Of a DNA stretch of 64,000 nucleotides, positions 60,077 through 64,000 are shown piece after piece. The stretch's first letter is position 1. Each line of letters begins with the position of its first letter. The position numbers and the translations under genes were made by a program. Source of the DNA: Gammaproteobacteria bacterium (GTDB lineage: Bacteria > Pseudomonadota > Gammaproteobacteria > Pseudomonadales > Azotimanducaceae); contig JAUILI010000002.1 of assembly GCA_030433075.1 (NCBI GenBank), positions 1 through 64,000 on the forward strand, written 5' to 3'. The notes under the pieces were generated by a model that did not search any database, was not told the DNA's origin, and saw nothing but the letters and a program-made list of their open reading frames with translations.

Positions 60077-61076
60077 GCCTCCTAATCCCGCCGTTCCTCT
60101 GCCGTCGGCAGAGGACATCCACGCGTGCCGCATGCGGCTGCGTAACGGCTCCCGGAGCTTTTATGCGGCGTCCTTGCTGTTGCCCCAGGATATGGCGGCC
60201 TGTGCCACGGCGCTCTACGCCTTTTGCCGGGATGTTGATGACGCCGTGGACGAGGAGGGCCGGGCCGAGGATGCGGTGGAGCAGCTCGAGCTTCGTCTGC
60301 AACGGGTTTATGCCGGCCGCCCCGAGGATCGCCCGGAGGATCGGGCCTTTAGCCAGGTGGTGGAGCGCTTCGCCATTCCCCGGGCCATCCCCGAGGCGCT
60401 GCTTGAGGGCATGCGCTGGGATATGAGTGAGCGACATTACGAGGACGAGGCAGCGCTTTACGCCTACTGCGCCCGGGTGGCCGCCACCGTGGGGGCCATG
60501 ATGAGTCTGGTCATGGGCGGGCGCGATCCCCAGACTCTGGCCCGGGCCTGCGATCTTGGGGTGGCCATGCAGCTGTCCAATGTCGCCCGAGATGTGGGGG
60601 AGGATGCGCGCATGGGACGGCTCTACCTTCCACGACAATGGTTCTATGACGAGGGCCTAGACCCGGACCGCTGGCTCGCCCGGCCGCAGTTTTCTCCCGA
60701 GCTCGAGCGCATCCTTCGCCGTCTTCTGTCCCGCGCCGATGCCTTCTACGAGCGTTCCCGAGGCGGCATCGCATGCCTGCCCCGGGGATGTCGCCCCGGT
60801 ATGCATGCGGCGCGCCTCATCTACGCAGAGATTGGGGAAGAGGTGCGGCGCCGGGGCCACGATTCCGTTTCCGCTAGGGCCATTGTCCCGAACTGGCGCA
60901 AGGGGCTCCTGGTGTTTCGCGCAGCCCTCGCGGCCCTTCGCCGCGATGCCCTCTCCTCCGAGCCCACGGTGGGGGAAGCGCAGTTCTTGGTCGATGCGGT
61001 GGTGCAGTCTCGGGCGCCAGCGGGGCACGGGCAGGGGGCCCGCGGCCTACGCCCGGCGGGGCATGCGGAAGGGTAG
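60057..61076 (+). CDS. crtB: Phytoene synthase CrtB
   Basis: 339 residues. Squalene/phytoene synthase fold with both Asp-rich motifs: ALYAFCRDVDDAVDEEG (about residue 53) and AMQLSNVARDVGEDARMGRLYLP (about 170). It condenses two geranylgeranyl diphosphates to phytoene. The last 30 nt overlap the convergent crtC 3' end. A Gly/Pro-rich tail follows the conserved part. Confidence 0.95.
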   Translation: MRRGLPEPPNPAVPLPSAEDIHACRMRLRNGSRSFYAASLLLPQDMAACATALYAFCRDVDDAVDEEGRAEDAVEQLELRLQRVYAGRPEDRPEDRAFSQVVERFAIPRAIPEALLEGMRWDMSERHYEDEAALYAYCARVAATVGAMMSLVMGGRDPQTLARACDLGVAMQLSNVARDVGEDARMGRLYLPRQWFYDEGLDPDRWLARPQFSPELERILRRLLSRADAFYERSRGGIACLPRGCRPGMHAARLIYAEIGEEVRRRGHDSVSARAIVPNWRKGLLVFRAALAALRRDALSSEPTVGEAQFLVDAVVQSRAPAGHGQGARGLRPAGHAEG

Positions 61077-61982
61077 GAGCGTCTGCACCCAGCGGCTTTT
61101 GAAGCGGTCCAGATCAAGCCCTTCGTTCACCATCACGAGCCGTTCCCCCTGAAGGGTCGTTTCGACTTCGCTGCGGTTATAAAACGGCGTGTCCTCGTAG
61201 CGTCGGCGCAGCCGGGGCCGTTGCCCTTCATCCCCATGCACGGTAAGGGGCACGCCCCAGAGCCCGGCTTTCAGCGCGTGGCGGGGGGGGCAAGGGTGAC
61301 GGTGGAGGGTGCCCGCGCCGTCGAACTCCAGCATGAAGCGGTGCTGCTCGCCGTTTCGACGCTCCGCGTCGTAGCACAGAAAGGTGCGGTCCCCCGCGTC
61401 TCCCCGAGCCCAGGTCCATTGGCGGAACGCGCTCTCTAAGGGCGAGGCGCCGCTGTTGCTGTCCAGATAGCCGTGGCCCTCCCAGTGCAGGGCGGGGTGG
61501 GAGAAAGCCACCTCAAGGTGTCCGCGGGGGGCGATGGGGGTCCAGAGGTGGGCCTGGTCCTCCGTCAGCGGCTCGCTGTGGCCCGGAAAGAGGCTCGGGG
61601 TAAAGCGGATTTGCCCCCGCAGGCGCCGGGGCCAGGGCACGGTGATTTCCTCTACGGCAACCGTGAGCGTCGTGCCATCCCAGTGCAGGGCGCTGGGCCC
61701 CAGGGTGAAGTGTTCGGGGCTCCGGACGAGGGTGCGATTACTGCGTTCGGTCATGGCCCAGGCCGTGCGGTCGGGCCCGTAGAGCGCGACGTTAATGGCG
61801 CAGAAGCGCTCCGGCGCCACCGCCTCCTGGCGTCGCCGGGCGCTGGCGTAATAGGGAGAAAAGACGCTGCCCACAAAGGCGATAACGGTCAGCCCCCGCT
61901 GCCCATCGGCACTTAAGCCATCGAGATACCACCACCGGTAGCCCGAGGGGGGAACGGCTACGCTGAAGTCAGGTCCTGACAT
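61047..61982 (-). CDS. crtC: Hydroxyneurosporene synthase CrtC (carotenoid 1,2-hydratase)
   Basis: 311 residues. YRWWYLDGLSADGQRGLTVIAFVGSVFSPYYASAR (residues about 15-49, in pieces) and GYLDSNSGASPLESAFRQWTWARGD (about 171) are the CrtC signature. It adds water to the psi end of neurosporene or lycopene, opening the spheroidene/spirilloxanthin branch. Its start lies 25 nt inside crtD, so the two are coupled, and its 3' end overlaps crtB antisense. Confidence 0.94.
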   Translation of the reverse strand: MSGPDFSVAVPPSGYRWWYLDGLSADGQRGLTVIAFVGSVFSPYYASARRRQEAVAPERFCAINVALYGPDRTAWAMTERSNRTLVRSPEHFTLGPSALHWDGTTLTVAVEEITVPWPRRLRGQIRFTPSLFPGHSEPLTEDQAHLWTPIAPRGHLEVAFSHPALHWEGHGYLDSNSGASPLESAFRQWTWARGDAGDRTFLCYDAERRNGEQHRFMLEFDGAGTLHRHPCPPRHALKAGLWGVPLTVHGDEGQRPRLRRRYEDTPFYNRSEVETTLQGERLVMVNEGLDLDRFKSRWVQTLLPFRMPRRA

Positions 61983-63478
61983 AGGGCCTCCGCGGCTTGT
62001 ACGCCGGATAGGGTTGCCATGGGAACGCCCGCTCCCGGGTGGGCGCTGCCCCCGCAGAGGTACAGGCCTGGCACGGCGGTGCGGCTGCCGGGACGGCGGA
62101 AGGAGGCCAGCCAGCCATGGGAGGCGCGCCCATAGAGGGCGCCGCCGGTGTGGGGGAAGCGTTCGTGAAACTCCCGGGGGGTGGTGAGGGTCATGGCGCT
62201 GGGGTCGAAGTCGAAGTCGCGCATGCCGCAGCGCGCGAGCGTTCGGCGCAGCCGTGCCTCGCCCTCCGCCAGGAGAGCCGGGGAGAGGGGACCTTCATCC
62301 CCAAGGGCCGGCGCGTTGGTGAGGCAAAGCACACGCTCGAAGCCGTCCCCCGCGCCAGCGGCCCCGGGGCGCGCTTCCGCCGTGCGGTCCTGGGCGCAGA
62401 GATACACGGTTGGATCCTCTGGGAGGGTGCGCCGCTTAAAGATCGCGTCAAACTCCGCGCGATAGTCCCGGCCAAAGAACACCGTGTGGTGGCTTAAGGG
62501 AAAGGCGCTGCGGGGGATTAGGCCGGTCCAGACCAGCGCACTCAGGGAGCGATCGGCGGCCGCCGTGGGAGCCGTAGCTCGGCGGACGCCAGCGCCCAGG
62601 CCAGCCCGGGCCAGCGCCGCGCTATCTCCCCCAAAGAGCACTTTACGCGTGCTTATGCGCTGTCGCTCCCCTTCCTGGAGAACAATCAGATGGTCTACGG
62701 CGCCGTCCTTCACGCCGATCTCTTCCACCTGCGCATTAAAGTGAAAGCGCGCACCATGCCCCTCTGCGAGGCGTTGAAGTTCCCTAGCAAGGCTGATCAT
62801 GCCCCCGGGGAGGGTCCACACCCCGAGCTGCTCCACGTGTGCGATAAGCATGAGCGTGGCTGGCGCCGAGAAGGGCGAGGCCCCCACGTAGGTGGCGTAG
62901 CGGCCGAAGAGCTGGCGCAGCTCCGGAGCGGGGAAGAATTGCCCGAGCGCTTTCCAGAGGCTGGTGAAGGGGCGGGTGGCCAGCAGATCCCCGAGGCGCA
63001 GGGGACCGATGCGGCGCACGAGATCCAGGGGGCTGGGGCGGCTGCCCTCAATATAGCTGTGCTGGAGCACGTCGTAGCAGCGCTTAGCGGCGCCTTGGAA
63101 CTGGCGAAACCCCTCGGCGTTGGCGCGGCCGAAGCGCTCGCCGATGGCCGCTTCCGAGGCGCCGGGGTCCGCAAAAAGGTCGAGCCCGGGCCCATCGTCC
63201 CAAAAGTGGCGGGCGATGACGGTGGCAGGGGTAGGCCGCAGGCTGGTGTTGAAGTCGCCCCCGGCAGCCTCAAAGAGCGCCTCAAAGATGGGCTTTAGGG
63301 TAAAGACCGTGGGGCCCGCATCGACTCCCGGGCCCCCGGCAAAGGTTTGGCGAAGCTTGCCGCCGGCGGCGCTGCCCCGCTCGAAAACGTCCACCGCATA
63401 GCCGCGCCGGGCCAGAAGCGCGGCGGCGCTGAGGGCGCCGATGCCCGCGCCGACGATGGCAATAGTCTTCGATTCCAT
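61958..63478 (-). CDS. crtD: Hydroxycarotenoid 3,4-desaturase CrtD
   Basis: 506 residues from the ATG at 63478. FAD-binding IAIVGAGIGALSAAALLARRGYAVDVFERGSAAGGKLRQ at the N-terminus (in pieces) and the carotenoid desaturase C-terminus YLCGGSAHPGAGVPMATLSGVQAAEAL. Adjacent crtC supports CrtD (3,4-desaturation of 1-hydroxy carotenoids) rather than a second CrtI. Divergent from crtE, with a PpsR-type site covering its likely -10. Confidence 0.93.
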   Translation of the reverse strand: MESKTIAIVGAGIGALSAAALLARRGYAVDVFERGSAAGGKLRQTFAGGPGVDAGPTVFTLKPIFEALFEAAGGDFNTSLRPTPATVIARHFWDDGPGLDLFADPGASEAAIGERFGRANAEGFRQFQGAAKRCYDVLQHSYIEGSRPSPLDLVRRIGPLRLGDLLATRPFTSLWKALGQFFPAPELRQLFGRYATYVGASPFSAPATLMLIAHVEQLGVWTLPGGMISLARELQRLAEGHGARFHFNAQVEEIGVKDGAVDHLIVLQEGERQRISTRKVLFGGDSAALARAGLGAGVRRATAPTAAADRSLSALVWTGLIPRSAFPLSHHTVFFGRDYRAEFDAIFKRRTLPEDPTVYLCAQDRTAEARPGAAGAGDGFERVLCLTNAPALGDEGPLSPALLAEGEARLRRTLARCGMRDFDFDPSAMTLTTPREFHERFPHTGGALYGRASHGWLASFRRPGSRTAVPGLYLCGGSAHPGAGVPMATLSGVQAAEALCQDLTSA

Positions 63479-63514
63479 GGTCTCTCCGCCTCGTCCGCCA
63501 CCCCGTTGACCTTA

Positions 63515-63532
63515 TGTCTAGGATACATGACA
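63515..63532. promoter_or_regulatory. PpsR/CrtJ operator between crtD and crtE
   Basis: TGT-CTAGGATACATG-ACA, a perfect TGT-N12-ACA; as half-sites TGTC-N10-GACA, with a further TGTC 7 nt on (63540-63543). It covers the candidate crtD -10. Confidence 0.7.
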
Positions 63533-63547
63533 CTCAAGATGTCTAAA
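63520..63547 (-). promoter_or_regulatory. Candidate crtDC promoter
   Basis: Minus strand TTTAGA (63547-63542), 16-nt spacer, TATCCT (63525-63520), 42 nt before the crtD start. The operator at 63515-63532 overlaps its -10. Confidence 0.4.
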
Positions 63548-63572
63548 TAGGGTGACGCTCGGGGGCGTAGCC

Positions 63573-64000
63573 ATGGAAGCAGAGCAGCTGATCGAGCACG
63601 AACTCCGGCGCATTCTCGACTTTGCGACCCAGGCGCCCTGTCCGCCCCGGCTGGCCGCGGCTTATCACTACGCCATCCTCCCCGGCGGATCTTGGATCCG
63701 GCCGCGGCTCACCCTGGCCGTGGCCCAGGCCTGTGGTAACCAGGCGCCGGGGGCAGCCCTGGCCTATGCCGCGGCGCTTGAGCTCATGCACTGCGCCAGT
63801 CTCATCCACGATGATCTTCCTTGCTTTGATAACGCGAAGACGCGCCGCGGGCGCCCCGCGCTCCATCGGGAATTCGGTGAGCCGCTGGCCCTGCTCACTG
63901 GCGATGGTTTGATTGTGCTGGCGCTTCAGTGGCTTGCTCTCGAGGGGCGGGACAGCGGCGCCGTGCTGCCAGCGCTGCAGAATCAGCTGGCCTGCGCCGT
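63573..64000 (+). CDS. crtE: Geranylgeranyl diphosphate synthase CrtE (3' part outside the window)
   Basis: About 142 residues visible from the ATG at 63573; a GTG at 63552 is in frame. Prenyltransferase: AILPGGSWIRPRLTLAVAQACG, then the first Asp-rich motif HCASLIHDDLPCFDNAKTRRGRP and LALLTGDGLIVLALQWL. It makes the C20 precursor for phytoene and the bacteriochlorophyll tail. Continues past the right edge. Confidence 0.92.
   Translation, partial: MEAEQLIEHELRRILDFATQAPCPPRLAAAYHYAILPGGSWIRPRLTLAVAQACGNQAPGAALAYAAALELMHCASLIHDDLPCFDNAKTRRGRPALHREFGEPLALLTGDGLIVLALQWLALEGRDSGAVLPALQNQLACA

Overview
The window is G+C-rich, densely packed bacterial chromosome. A bacteriochlorophyll/carotenoid cluster (bchI, bchD, bchO, crtI, crtB, crtC, crtD, crtE) fills the right end. 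Gammaproteobacterial housekeeping genes (glnS, fur, cysZ, mlaA) sit beside many acyl-CoA genes. Together these suggest an aerobic anoxygenic phototrophic gammaproteobacterium of the OM60/NOR5 (Halieaceae) type. That assignment is inferred from gene content; no rRNA gene is present.

Layout. 1-13 kb: a partial F420:NADPH oxidoreductase-like gene, an XRE regulator, an intergenic stretch with two terminators and a possible small RNA, then a glucosylglycerate compatible-solute module (Na+/solute symporter, GH13 phosphorylase, GpgS-like synthase, HAD phosphatase) joined to an LLM-class oxidoreductase. fur, an enoyl-CoA hydratase and two MFS transporters follow. 12.8-17.2 kb: a TRAP transporter operon with a TatT lipoprotein that runs directly into mlaA, suggesting transport of a hydrophobic ligand. 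17.2-32 kb: paired acyl-CoA dehydrogenases, photolyase, thioesterase, glnS, a CoA-transferase, an all-alpha dUTPase, and a PlcP/Agt-like pair for replacing phospholipids with glycolipids. 32-45 kb: a marR-aminotransferase-cysZ operon and an acyl-CoA module with three APH-type kinases, a small DUF6285-like protein, an acyl-CoA ligase and an aldehyde dehydrogenase. This module resembles the levulinate (Lva) / 4-hydroxyacyl-CoA phosphorylation route. It includes an unusual MerR-type regulator. 45-51.7 kb: an unrecognised gene divergent from a dynamin-like GTPase, then a beta-oxidation set. 51.7-64 kb: a P450 divergent from the photosynthesis operon.

The photosynthesis operon appears to start at 53163 with a membrane protein and an alpha/beta hydrolase, both outside the canonical gene set, and reads on through bchI-bchD-bchO-crtI-crtB. 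crtD-crtC run on the opposite strand, and crtE diverges from crtD. Three sites matching or nearly matching the PpsR/CrtJ operator TGT-N12-ACA lie at the P450/operon boundary, before crtI, and between crtD and crtE. They imply common redox/light repression that also reaches the P450 and the two extra genes.

The gene order is very compact. Many cistrons overlap by ATGA/GTGA, and six convergent pairs share a 4-nt overlap of their stop codons. No CRISPR array, insertion sequence, tRNA or rRNA gene was found.
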